Shown: positions 1 through 5,911, numbered from the stretch's first letter. The stretch is 12,221 bases of DNA from Pseudomonadota bacterium (GCA_021323815.1 JAJPKG010000095.1:1-12221); one strand, 5' to 3'. A program made the numbers and translations. Notes: generated from the letters alone by a model not told the origin.

Positions 1-26
1 ATAGCACATCCGTTTCAGGATGTCAA
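1..26 (-). promoter_or_regulatory. Candidate promoter reading off the left edge
   Basis: On the minus strand a perfect -35 box TTGACA lies at 26-21. Exactly 17 bases further on the sequence reads TAT at 3-1 and is then cut by the window edge, where a -10 hexamer would begin. The box lies just downstream of map, so it would drive whatever follows map. In related clusters this is often infA-rpmJ-rpsM, but that gene is outside the window. Only half of the -10 is visible, so this is a candidate only. Confidence 0.4.
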
Positions 27-59
27 CGAGCGAGAAAGGACGGTGCGCCTGCTGCCCGC

Positions 60-107
60 GTGGCGTTTCCTCCGCATGGCCTCAAGGCTCAGCGGTTTCC
101 ACGCCAC
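60..107 (-). other. Nested symmetric hairpin downstream of map
   Basis: Twelve bases after the map stop codon, the minus strand can fold into one nested stem. The outer perfect 7-bp arms are GTGGCGT (107-101) and ACGCCAC (66-60). The next arms are CCGC (95-92) and GCGG (75-72). The innermost arms are GCC (88-86) and GGC (81-79) around a TTGA tetraloop. The internal loops are symmetric (5x5 purine-rich and 3x3). There is no T-run after the stem, so a simple intrinsic terminator is not supported. It could be a 3'-end protecting structure, a factor-assisted terminator or a leader element for the next unit. Sequence 1-119 otherwise shows no convincing gene. Confidence 0.4.
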
Positions 108-119
108 ATTCTCTATGAC

Positions 120-914
120 CTATTCCACATCGCGCGGCAGGGTGAGGATGCGCGGGCCGTGTTCGGTGACGGCGACGGTGTGCTCGAAATAGGCCGAGAG
201 GCTGTGGTCTTTGGTCACAACCGTCCATCGGTCGCTGAGTTCGCGGGTATCAGGCTTGCCCGCGTTCACCATCGGCTCGATGGCGAAGACCATGCCGGGC
301 CGCAGCAGGGGATTTTCCATCTGCGGATCGACATAGTTGGGCACCAGCGGCTCTTCGTGCATCTTGCGCCCCACGCCGTGCCCGGTGTAGTGGCGCACCA
401 CGCTGCATCCCTGCGACTCCACATATTGCTGCACGGCGCGTCCGATGGCTTGCAGCCGGTTGCCGGGCCGTGCCTGCTCGATGCCGATTTCCAGCGCGCG
501 CTTGGTCACATCCATCAGGTGTTGCGCCTGGGGCGAGATCTTGCCTACGCCGACAGTGATGCCGGAATCGCCCACCCAGCCGTCGAAGCTGGCCCCAAAG
601 TCCAGCGCGACGATGTCGCCTTCTTTCAACACGCGCTTGCCGGGGATGCCATGCACGATCTCGTCGTTCACCGAGGTGCAGATGACGCCGGGATAGGGCG
701 GCACTCCCTCATGGATGACGTAGTTTTTGAAACACGACACGCCGCCCCGGCGGGCCAATTCTTGCTCGGCAATGGCGTTTAGCTCGCCGGTGGTGATGCC
801 GGGCCGCACGGCGTCGCGCAAGATCAGCAAGATCTCGGCGACATGGCCGCCGGCGATGCGCATCTTTTCGATCTGCTTCGTTGACTTGAGGACGATGGAC
901 ATGGGTGAATACAC
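120..914 (-). CDS. map: Methionine aminopeptidase, type I
   Basis: This is a cytosolic metalloprotease that removes the initiator methionine from nascent proteins as they leave the ribosome. The 264-residue product has the full pita-bread fold signature. The five metal ligands are visible as Asp105 (LDFG), Asp116 (GDSG), His179 (GHGVG), Glu213 (IEPM) and Glu244 (FEHT), and the substrate-binding His89 lies in VNDEIVHGIP. It has no N-terminal zinc-finger extension and is close to the usual type I length. The GTG start at 914 abuts the adk stop and has AGGAAG four bases upstream. An in-frame ATG at 902 would give MSIVLKS, which resembles many family N-termini but has a poorer ribosome-binding site. 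It is almost certainly co-transcribed with adk. The function is sure; the start is not. Confidence 0.95.
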   Translation of the reverse strand: MYSPMSIVLKSTKQIEKMRIAGGHVAEILLILRDAVRPGITTGELNAIAEQELARRGGVSCFKNYVIHEGVPPYPGVICTSVNDEIVHGIPGKRVLKEGDIVALDFGASFDGWVGDSGITVGVGKISPQAQHLMDVTKRALEIGIEQARPGNRLQAIGRAVQQYVESQGCSVVRHYTGHGVGRKMHEEPLVPNYVDPQMENPLLRPGMVFAIEPMVNAGKPDTRELSDRWTVVTKDHSLSAYFEHTVAVTEHGPRILTLPRDVE

Positions 915-1586
915 TCAACTTCCTGGCTTCGCTTGCGCGGGATCAAGGCCGAGGCCCAACAACAACTGGCGGCTGACCTCTTCGATGGGCTGATTGCCGT
1001 CGAGTTCCAGCAATTTGCCCTGCGCGCGATAATAATGCACCACCTGAATGGTATCCTCGAAGAATTTTTGCAGGCGCGTCTCGATCACCGCCGGCGTATC
1101 GTCGCTGCGCTGAATCAGCTCGCTGCCGTCGATGTCGCAGATGCCCGGCGTTTTGGGCGGCTTGGTCTTGATGTTATAGACGTGCTGGTGCGCGACGCAG
1201 ACATAGCGCCCTGAGAGGCGATCTAGCAGCACCTCGCGCGGCACGTTGAGATAGATGGCGCGGTCGATGCGCCGGTGCAATTGCGGCAATGCGTCATCCA
1301 GCGCTTTGGCCTGGTCACGAGTGCGCGGAAAGCCATCCAGCACCACACCCTTTTCATACGCCGGATCGCGCAGCAGATCCAGGATCAGGGCAATGGTGAT
1401 GCGGTCAGGCACCAGCTCGCCGCGCTCCATATAGCCCTTCACTTCCAGGCCCAGCGGCGTTCCCTGCGCAACGGCATTGCGAAAGATATCTCCACTGGCC
1501 AGGTGCCGAATGCCCAGGCGTTCCACCAGAATGCTCGCCTGCGTGCCTTTGCCTGAGCCTTGCGCGCCAATCAAGATCAAGTTCAC
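915..1586 (-). CDS. adk: Adenylate kinase with metal-type LID domain
   Basis: This cytosolic enzyme interconverts ATP + AMP and 2 ADP. The predicted 223-residue protein starts VNLILIGAQG and carries the P-loop GAQGSGKGT (7-15), the AMP-site DGFPRT (84-89) and a long LID (about 126-164) ending in RSDDT. In the LID the four positions used for zinc by Bacillus-type enzymes are Cys130, His133, Cys150 and Asp153, so the second Cys is replaced by His; His135 is also close. The GTG start at 1586 is chosen because GGAAGGGAG lies about 8 bases upstream and the P-loop then sits at the family position. A longer reading from 1685 would add 33 residues of non-homologous spacer. The gene is separated from secY by 322 bp with a terminator-like hairpin, and its stop touches the map start. 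Confidence 0.95.
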   Translation of the reverse strand: MNLILIGAQGSGKGTQASILVERLGIRHLASGDIFRNAVAQGTPLGLEVKGYMERGELVPDRITIALILDLLRDPAYEKGVVLDGFPRTRDQAKALDDALPQLHRRIDRAIYLNVPREVLLDRLSGRYVCVAHQHVYNIKTKPPKTPGICDIDGSELIQRSDDTPAVIETRLQKFFEDTIQVVHYYRAQGKLLELDGNQPIEEVSRQLLLGLGLDPAQAKPGS

Positions 1587-1603
1587 CGTTTGTTCTCCCT
1601 TCC

Positions 1604-1630
1604 ACACCGCACAAGCAGCCGTGCGAGTGT
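1604..1630 (-). promoter_or_regulatory. Hairpin just upstream of the adk ribosome-binding site
   Basis: On the minus strand ACAC-t-CGCAC (1630-1621) can pair with GTGCG-GTGT (1612-1604), giving a 9-bp stem with one bulged T and an 8-base loop. The stem base lies only a few bases before the adk Shine-Dalgarno GGAAGGGAG. It could influence access to that site or stabilise the 5' end of an adk-map transcript. Function is inferred from position only. Confidence 0.4.
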
Positions 1631-1643
1631 GCCGTTCAGGCCC

Positions 1644-1661
1644 GCCCACGCCGTTGTGGGC
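1644..1661. repeat. Inverted repeat GCCCAC/GTGGGC
   Basis: Perfect 6-bp arms (1644-1649 and 1656-1661) flank a 6-base loop in the secY-adk spacer. It is one of a chain of inverted repeats in this spacer. There is no adjacent T-run, so it is not a terminator by itself. Confidence 0.45.
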
Positions 1662-1690
1662 AGACAACATCGTGCGCTGCGACAATCAGA

Positions 1691-1759
1691 CTCCGCCGAA
1701 TGTCTGTCACGGTTCCGGGCAGCGAATCCGTTCGTGCGAGATCGCCATTTTCGGAGGAG
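1691..1759. repeat. Imperfect 10-bp inverted repeat with long loop
   Basis: CTCCGCCGAA (1691-1700) and TTCGGAGGAG (1750-1759) are reverse complements with a single mismatch. They enclose 49 bases that contain further short self-complementary pieces. It lies inside the secY-adk spacer, which has no reading frame resembling a protein on the coding strand. It could form the closing helix of a larger RNA fold or belong to a dispersed non-coding repeat. Confidence 0.35.
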
Positions 1760-1764
1760 CGGAC

Positions 1765-1829
1765 GGTTAAAACCACGCCTAAGGGTGACTGCCCCCCACC
1801 GAACGGCCCATAGGCGCGACTTCAGTCGC
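1765..1829. repeat. REP-like palindrome cluster in the secY-adk spacer
   Basis: Three self-complementary elements sit end to end in 65 bases. GGTTAAAACC is at 1765-1774. An imperfect 10-bp inverted repeat follows, CGCCTAAGGG (1776-1785) with CCCATAGGCG (1807-1816), one mismatch and a 21-base loop. The last is GCGACTTCAGTCGC (1816-1829), with 6-bp arms around two bases. Clustered palindromes in a GC-rich intergenic gap are the hallmark of REP-like dispersed elements. Whether copies exist elsewhere in the genome cannot be seen here. Confidence 0.45.
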
Positions 1830-1842
1830 CGGCTTCTCTTGG

Positions 1843-1887
1843 AAAAAAACAAGGAATGGCGCGGCTCTCAATCCGCGAGAGCCGCGC
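1843..1887 (-). terminator. Intrinsic terminator-like hairpin after secY
   Basis: A perfect 11-bp stem, GCGCGGCTCTC with GAGAGCCGCGC (arms 1877-1887 and 1859-1869) and a 7-base loop, begins 21 bases after the secY stop. On the minus strand it is followed by a run of seven T (1849-1843). Nine bases separate stem and T-run, longer than in a canonical terminator, so efficiency may be partial. It would end the ribosomal protein-secY transcript before adk. Confidence 0.6.
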
Positions 1888-1908
1888 ACTCTGGATTATA
1901 CGAGAAAT

Positions 1909-3294
1909 CTAGCGCAGGAAACCAGTGTAATTGCGCATGACCACCTGGGCCTGCAACTGCTTGACCGTGTCGAGCGCGACCTGCACCACGATGATGATGG
2001 ATGCCGCGCTGAGCAGGTTCGTGGTGGTGCTGGAACTGTGCACCACATGCAACGCTGTCAGAATGTAGGGCGAGATGGCCACCGCCGCCAGGAAGAGCGC
2101 GCCACCCAACGTCACGCGCCGCAGCACCTTCCACAGGTAGGATGCCGTGTCAGGGCCGGGCCGCACGCCGGCAATGAACGCGCCCTGCTTGCGCAGGTTA
2201 TTCGCCATATCTTGCTGTTCCCACAACACCTCGGCGTAGAAGAAGGTGAAGAGGAACACCAGGATAAAGAACGCCGTCGGGTAAATCCACCCGCTGGGGT
2301 CCAGATAGCGCTGCAACATGGTGAAGAAATTGCGCAGCCATTTCACCGGATTGTTGCCGATGGCCAGATAGGACGCCAGGATCACCGGAAACAGCAGCAG
2401 CGATTGGGCGAAGATCAGTGGGATCATGCCGCCCTGGTTGACATTGATGGGGATGTAGCTGGACTGGCGCGATTCCACCAGCGCGCGCCGCCCGATCATG
2501 CGCTTGGACGGATATTGCACCGGCACGCGCCGCTGGGCGTTCGTCACATAGACGATGATGTAGATCAAAGCCAGCACGAGCGCGCCGACGATCACCAGGG
2601 TGATGATCAGGTTGCTGCCGCCGCCAGCGGGTGCCGTTGATCCGGTGCTGCCGGCACCGCTGGAAACAAACAACTGCTGGATGCCCGAAGGCAAGCGCGA
2701 AAGAATGCCGGTGAAGATGATGAGCGAGATGCCGTTGCCGATGCCGCTCTCGGTGATGACTTCACCGATCCACACCAGGAACATCACGCCGGTGGTCATC
2801 ACCACCAGTGCTGTCAGCGTGGGCACAAAGGTCTTGCCGTTGAGCAGGTTGAACTGCGAGGAAGACACCGCGCCGATGCTGGCAAAGAGCGCCAGTTGGC
2901 TCAACGCCTGCAAGAAGGCCAGCGGCACAGTGATGTAACGCGTGATCTGCGACAGTTTGTTGCGGCCCGCGTCACCCTCTTCAGTCCCCATCTTATGGAG
3001 CGCCGGGATGATCGGCTGCAACAACTGGATCACAATCGAAGCCGTGATGTAAGGATACACCCCCAGGCCAACGATAGAGAAATTGGCGATGGAGCCGCCT
3101 GAGAAGACGGAAAGCAAACCGAAGATCTGGCTCAGGTTGCCATTCTTGCTCAGCGCACTGTTGACGACACTGGGATCAATTCCCGGCACAGGCACGTGTG
3201 CGATGATCCGGTACACCAGCAACATGGCGAGGGTGAACAAGATCTTGTTTCGCAGATCGGTGGCTGCCCAGACACTACGCAGACGGTCCAACAT
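1909..3294 (-). CDS. secY: Preprotein translocase channel subunit SecY
   Basis: SecY is the central channel of the SecYEG translocon in the cytoplasmic membrane, passing unfolded proteins outward or inserting membrane proteins. The 461-residue product is slightly longer than the common 430-440. It opens with a cytoplasmic amphipathic stretch and first membrane segment (RNKILFTLAMLLVYRIIAHV), then GVYPYITASIVIQLL around TM2. It shows about ten hydrophobic segments overall and the conserved cytosolic C-terminus MRNYTGFLR. A Gly/Ser/Thr-rich loop (around SSGAGSTGSTAPAGGGSN) between central helices is probably the extra length. The ATG at 3294 has GAGGAG at good spacing. It follows rplO by 15 bp, so it is co-expressed with uL30 and uL15, and a terminator-like hairpin follows it. 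Confidence 0.97.
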   Translation of the reverse strand: MLDRLRSVWAATDLRNKILFTLAMLLVYRIIAHVPVPGIDPSVVNSALSKNGNLSQIFGLLSVFSGGSIANFSIVGLGVYPYITASIVIQLLQPIIPALHKMGTEEGDAGRNKLSQITRYITVPLAFLQALSQLALFASIGAVSSSQFNLLNGKTFVPTLTALVVMTTGVMFLVWIGEVITESGIGNGISLIIFTGILSRLPSGIQQLFVSSGAGSTGSTAPAGGGSNLIITLVIVGALVLALIYIIVYVTNAQRRVPVQYPSKRMIGRRALVESRQSSYIPINVNQGGMIPLIFAQSLLLFPVILASYLAIGNNPVKWLRNFFTMLQRYLDPSGWIYPTAFFILVFLFTFFYAEVLWEQQDMANNLRKQGAFIAGVRPGPDTASYLWKVLRRVTLGGALFLAAVAISPYILTALHVVHSSSTTTNLLSAASIIIVVQVALDTVKQLQAQVVMRNYTGFLR

Positions 3295-3309
3295 AGATGT
3301 GCTCCTCGA

Positions 3310-3816
3310 CTAGGCGTTGGCCTCAGCGGGCTGCTTGCCGCGCTTGGTCTTCACCGTCGTCTTCATGGGAATTTCAATGACTTGCCCGCCAGCAGCTTCA
3401 ATTTTTTGTCGTGCCGACGCCGAGAACTTGTGAGCGCGCACCGTCAGCTTGCGGGTCAATTCGCCATTACCTAAAATTTTTACCAGCCCATTCGCCTCTT
3501 TCCGGCGAATGAAGTGCTGCTCGGCAAGGGACTGCGGGTTGATTTCGCCGTCACCTTCCCAGTTTTCGAGATCCTCAACATTGACCGTCGCAAATTCCTT
3601 GCGGAACGGGTTGTCAAAGCCGCGCAGAATCGGCAGGCGACGGGCCAAACGCATTTGGCCGCCCTCGAAATAGGCAGGGATGCTGCTGCCGGTGCGCGCT
3701 TTCTGACCTTTTTGGCCGCGCCCGGAGGTCTTCACCTTGCCGGAGCCGTGACCGCGACCGACGCGCATGCGCCGGTGGCGCGCGCCCTCTGGCGCGCGGA
3801 GATCTGAGAGACGCAT
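3310..3816 (-). CDS. rplO: 50S ribosomal protein uL15
   Basis: uL15 is a large-subunit protein that threads a basic, Gly-rich N-terminal arm deep into 23S rRNA late in assembly. In this 168-residue product the arm is clear (RGHGSGKVKTSGRGQKGQKA), followed by YFEGGQMRLARRLP, which is typical of the family. The globular C-terminal half includes NGELTRKLTVRAHKFSASA. A short Lys/Arg-rich tail with an Ala-rich end makes it somewhat longer than the common 145-150 residues. Its ATG overlaps the rpmD stop by one base (TAATG), indicating translational coupling. secY starts 15 bp downstream, the usual uL15-SecY neighbourhood. Confidence 0.97.
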   Translation of the reverse strand: MRLSDLRAPEGARHRRMRVGRGHGSGKVKTSGRGQKGQKARTGSSIPAYFEGGQMRLARRLPILRGFDNPFRKEFATVNVEDLENWEGDGEINPQSLAEQHFIRRKEANGLVKILGNGELTRKLTVRAHKFSASARQKIEAAGGQVIEIPMKTTVKTKRGKQPAEANA

Positions 3817-4001
3817 TATTCGTTGACCTCTTCCACCCGCACCAGATGCTTGACCTTAAAGATCATGCCACGCATCGCGGGAGTATCCATATGCTCAACC
3901 GTCTGATTCAGTTTGCGCAACCCAAGCGCCTGAATCGTGCGCCGCTGGCTCTGCGGATGGCCGATGCCGCTCCGCACCCAGGTGATACGCAACTTCGTCA
4001 T
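3816..4001 (-). CDS. rpmD: 50S ribosomal protein uL30
   Basis: uL30 is a small surface protein of the large subunit. The 61-residue reading starts MTKLRITWVRSGIG and has the expected core, with Gly-His-Pro followed by QRRTIQALGLRKLNQTV and a C-terminal strand ending VKHLVRVEEV. The ATG at 4001 is chosen because GGTGAGGG lies upstream and the length matches the family. An in-frame ATG at 4019 would add six residues but is preceded by a C-rich stretch with no ribosome-binding site. The gene is the first after a 174-bp gap holding a promoter candidate, and its stop overlaps the rplO start. Confidence 0.95.
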   Translation of the reverse strand: MTKLRITWVRSGIGHPQSQRRTIQALGLRKLNQTVEHMDTPAMRGMIFKVKHLVRVEEVNE

Positions 4002-4073
4002 CTGCTTAGCCCTCACCATTGGCGGGAAGGTGAGCAGTCCGCGATGGATTCCACTGCTGCTCGACTTTCCGCT

Positions 4074-4084
4074 ATTCTACCATA
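4074..4084 (-). promoter_or_regulatory. Extended -10 promoter candidate upstream of rpmD
   Basis: The minus strand reads TATGGTAGAAT, an extended -10 (TGn followed by TAGAAT, one mismatch to TATAAT, hexamer at 4079-4074). No TTGACA-like -35 is present at 16-18 bp spacing, so it would depend on the TGn extension. It would start transcription near 4067, about 65 bases before the rpmD ATG, and feed rpmD-rplO-secY. It lies in the longest gap inside the ribosomal cluster. Confidence 0.45.
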
Positions 4085-4090
4085 TTTCTT

Positions 4091-4123
4091 CCGGCCCCGC
4101 CACTGTTCGGGACCGGACTTTTT
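4091..4123 (+). terminator. Hairpin with T-run facing the plus strand
   Basis: CCGGCCCCG (4091-4099) pairs with CGGGACCGG (4108-4116) around an 8-base loop. The stem is 9 bp with one mismatched position, C opposite A in plus-strand RNA but a U-G wobble in minus-strand RNA. On the plus strand it is followed by ACTTTTT (4117-4123), the layout of an intrinsic terminator. No plus-strand gene precedes it, so it could only stop antisense transcription. On the minus strand no T-run follows, but the stem pairs slightly better and could be an RNA structure between rpsE and rpmD. Confidence 0.35.
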
Positions 4124-4175
4124 GCACATGCTCAGAAGGGGTCCCTTTTCTCATAGAGCGAAAAGAGACACAGGG

Positions 4176-4925
4176 TTATTTCCCTGCACCCTCAGCAGGC
4201 GCTGCCGGCGGCACAGGAGACGGCGGCGGGGGCGTTGCGCCGCCCTGTGGCTGGCGGTTCACCGGACCAGCGCGGCGCTCGCCACGCTCTCCACCCCGTT
4301 CGCCACCGCGACCACCCCGGCGCTCACCGCGTTCGCTGCGCTCGCGGCGCGGGCGTTCGGCGCGTTCCACTTCGGGGGCCTGGGCAGGCATCTGCGCCAT
4401 CAACTCGCTATAGCGCGCGGCAGCCTTCGGGCCAATGATGTCGGCCAGCGAGCGATTGCGGCGCGCCGCCTCGACATCCAGCTGGCGCAACTCGCGCAGC
4501 GCGGCGATGGTGGCCGTCACGGTGTTCAACTCGCTGTGCCCGAACGACTTGGTCAGGATGTCGTGGATGCCGGCAGCTTCAACCACCGCGCGCACCGCGC
4601 CGCCAGCGATGACGCCGGTGCCGGGCGCGGCAGGTTTCAGCATCACTTCCGAAGACGAGAACGTTGCGCGGATTTGATAGGGGATGGTGGTGCCGACGAT
4701 CGGCACAGCGATCAGGCGCTTGCGAGCGTCTTCGCTGGCCTTGCGGATGGCGTCCGGCACTTCGGCGGCCTTGCCCAGGCCCATGCCGACATGCCCGTTG
4801 CGGTCGCCCACCACCACCAGCGCGCGAAAGTTGAAGCGCTTGCCGCCCTTCACCACTTTCGCCACGCGGCTGACTTTGACGACCGTCTCTTCTAGGTTCA
4901 GTTGTTTGGGATCGATTCGAGGCAT
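4176..4925 (-). CDS. rpsE: 30S ribosomal protein uS5 with Arg/Gly-Pro tail
   Basis: uS5 is a small-subunit protein that lines the mRNA entry channel and affects decoding accuracy. Residues 1 to about 177 form the normal double-stranded-RNA-binding and S5 C-terminal domains, with VVGDRNGHVGMGLGKA (38-53), PGTGVIAGGAVRAVVEAAG (101-119) and SKSFGH-like TKSFGH (125-130). Residues from about 178 to 249 are an added tail. First comes an Arg/Glu/Gly stretch (about 187-219) with repeated GGERGE units, then a Pro/Ala-rich end. Typical uS5 is 160-170 residues. The ATG at 4925 overlaps the rplR TAA by one base. A 174-bp gap separates its end from rpmD. Confidence 0.97.
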   Translation of the reverse strand: MPRIDPKQLNLEETVVKVSRVAKVVKGGKRFNFRALVVVGDRNGHVGMGLGKAAEVPDAIRKASEDARKRLIAVPIVGTTIPYQIRATFSSSEVMLKPAAPGTGVIAGGAVRAVVEAAGIHDILTKSFGHSELNTVTATIAALRELRQLDVEAARRNRSLADIIGPKAAARYSELMAQMPAQAPEVERAERPRRERSERGERRGGRGGERGGERGERRAGPVNRQPQGGATPPPPSPVPPAAPAEGAGK

Positions 4926-5350
4926 TAGAAATCCAACCCTCCCTCGCGCGCGCCGGTCGCCAGCGCGGCAACGCGGCCATGATATTGGTAGCCGCCGCGA
5001 TCAAACACGACCTGGGTGATGTTCTTTGCCTTCGCGCGCTCGGCGACGGCACGGCCAATGGCGCGTGCCACCGACACTTTGTGGTTCGCCTCGATGCCGG
5101 CCAGGCCGGTGGGGGGGGCTTCGCCCTCAGCGCGTGGCTTGAAGTCCAGGCTTGCCTTGCGCAGATCCGGCTCGATGGATGATGCCGCGACCAGCGTGCG
5201 CCCAGTGGTGTCGTCTATGATCTGCGCATAGATATGCTTGCTGCTGCGGAAGACCGACAGGCGCGGGCGGGCCTGCGTGCCGCTGACGCGCTTGCGCATG
5301 CGCTGGTGCCGGCGCTGGCGGGCTTTGTTGGAATTGAATTGCTTGATCAT
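4925..5350 (-). CDS. rplR: 50S ribosomal protein uL18 with internal insertion
   Basis: uL18 binds 5S rRNA and helps place it in the central protuberance. The 141-residue product has the family landmarks RMRKRVSGTQARPRLSVFRS (18-37), KHIYAQIIDD (38-47) and the C-terminal FDRGGYQYHGRVAALA (116-131). Common bacterial uL18 is about 120 residues. The excess lies at about 68-88, a Pro/Gly/Glu-rich insertion before the helix that normally reads NVEAAKKVG. That insertion includes a run of eight C on the coding strand (5111-5118). Its ATG is 3 bp after rplF and its stop overlaps the rpsE start. The ribosome-binding site is weak (AAGAAG), consistent with coupling to rplF. Confidence 0.96.
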   Translation of the reverse strand: MIKQFNSNKARQRRHQRMRKRVSGTQARPRLSVFRSSKHIYAQIIDDTTGRTLVAASSIEPDLRKASLDFKPRAEGEAPPTGLAGIEANHKVSVARAIGRAVAERAKAKNITQVVFDRGGYQYHGRVAALATGAREGGLDF

Positions 5351-5353
5351 AGT

Positions 5354-5911
5354 TTATTTCTTCTTTCCGCCCACTTTCCCGGCTTTGCCTGCTTTCCGGC
5401 GGATGACCTCATCGGCATATTTGATGCCCTTGCCCTTATACGGTTCGGGCTTGCGGATGCTGCGGATCTGTGCCGCCACCTGGCCGACCAGATATTTGTC
5501 AATGCCGCTGACCGAGCACTTGTTGGTGCCTTCCACCGCGAACTCGATGCCTTCGGGGGCGTCGAATTGCACGGGATGCGAATAGCCAACCTGGAAGACC
5601 AGGCTGGGACCGACCTTCGCCACGCGATAGCCGGTGCCGTTGATTTCCAGATTCTTGGTGAAGCCGGTGGAAACACCCGTCACCATGTTGGCCAGCAAGG
5701 TGCGCGAAAGGCCGTGCAACGCTTTGTGCGTCCGGCTGTCGTCGGGCCGCGTGACGCTCAGGTTGCCGTCTTGCTGGGTGATGGTAATATCAGGCGAGAA
5801 CTGGCGCGTCAAAGTCCCTTTGGGGCCTTTGACCGTCACCACATTATCTTGCCCGATCTCGACGGTGACGCCCTTCACCACTGGAATGGGCCTCTTACCA
5901 ATACGAGACAT
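5354..5911 (-). CDS. rplF: 50S ribosomal protein uL6
   Basis: uL6 lies near the base of the L7/L12 stalk and the sarcin-ricin loop, where elongation factors dock. The 185-residue product begins MSRIGKRPIPVVKGVTV and has the two-domain repeat layout. NMVTGVSTGFTKNLEINGTG occupies about 75-94 and the signature PEPYKGKGIKY about 155-165. The tail is Lys/Gly-rich (KAGKAGKVGGKKK). GGAG precedes the ATG by seven bases. Length and content are typical. A 62-bp spacer separates it from rpsH, slightly long for this cluster. Confidence 0.97.
   Translation of the reverse strand: MSRIGKRPIPVVKGVTVEIGQDNVVTVKGPKGTLTRQFSPDITITQQDGNLSVTRPDDSRTHKALHGLSRTLLANMVTGVSTGFTKNLEINGTGYRVAKVGPSLVFQVGYSHPVQFDAPEGIEFAVEGTNKCSVSGIDKYLVGQVAAQIRSIRKPEPYKGKGIKYADEVIRRKAGKAGKVGGKKK

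Noticed and set aside
22..78. Short basic reading frame (MRRKRHAGSRR...) left of map
   Set aside because: It lies within the nested hairpin and ends in the TTGACA box; no purine-rich start site precedes its ATG and the composition is not convincing.
1586..1685. 33-residue N-terminal extension of adenylate kinase
   Set aside because: The extension has no family resemblance, the P-loop position and the GGAAGGGAG site support the GTG at 1586, and the stretch contains two hairpins.
1765..1774. TGGTTTTAA as an adk promoter -10
   Set aside because: It matches TATAAT poorly, has no -35 at usable spacing, and is part of the palindrome GGTTAAAACC.
1583..1852. Minus-strand reading frame filling the secY-adk spacer
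   Set aside because: It is Arg/Ser-rich with no recognisable motif, overlaps the adk start and is better explained by non-coding inverted repeats.
4079..4155. Possible 25-residue leader peptide on the minus strand between rpsE and rpmD
   Set aside because: The ATG has no ribosome-binding site and the frame runs through the hairpin and the promoter candidate.
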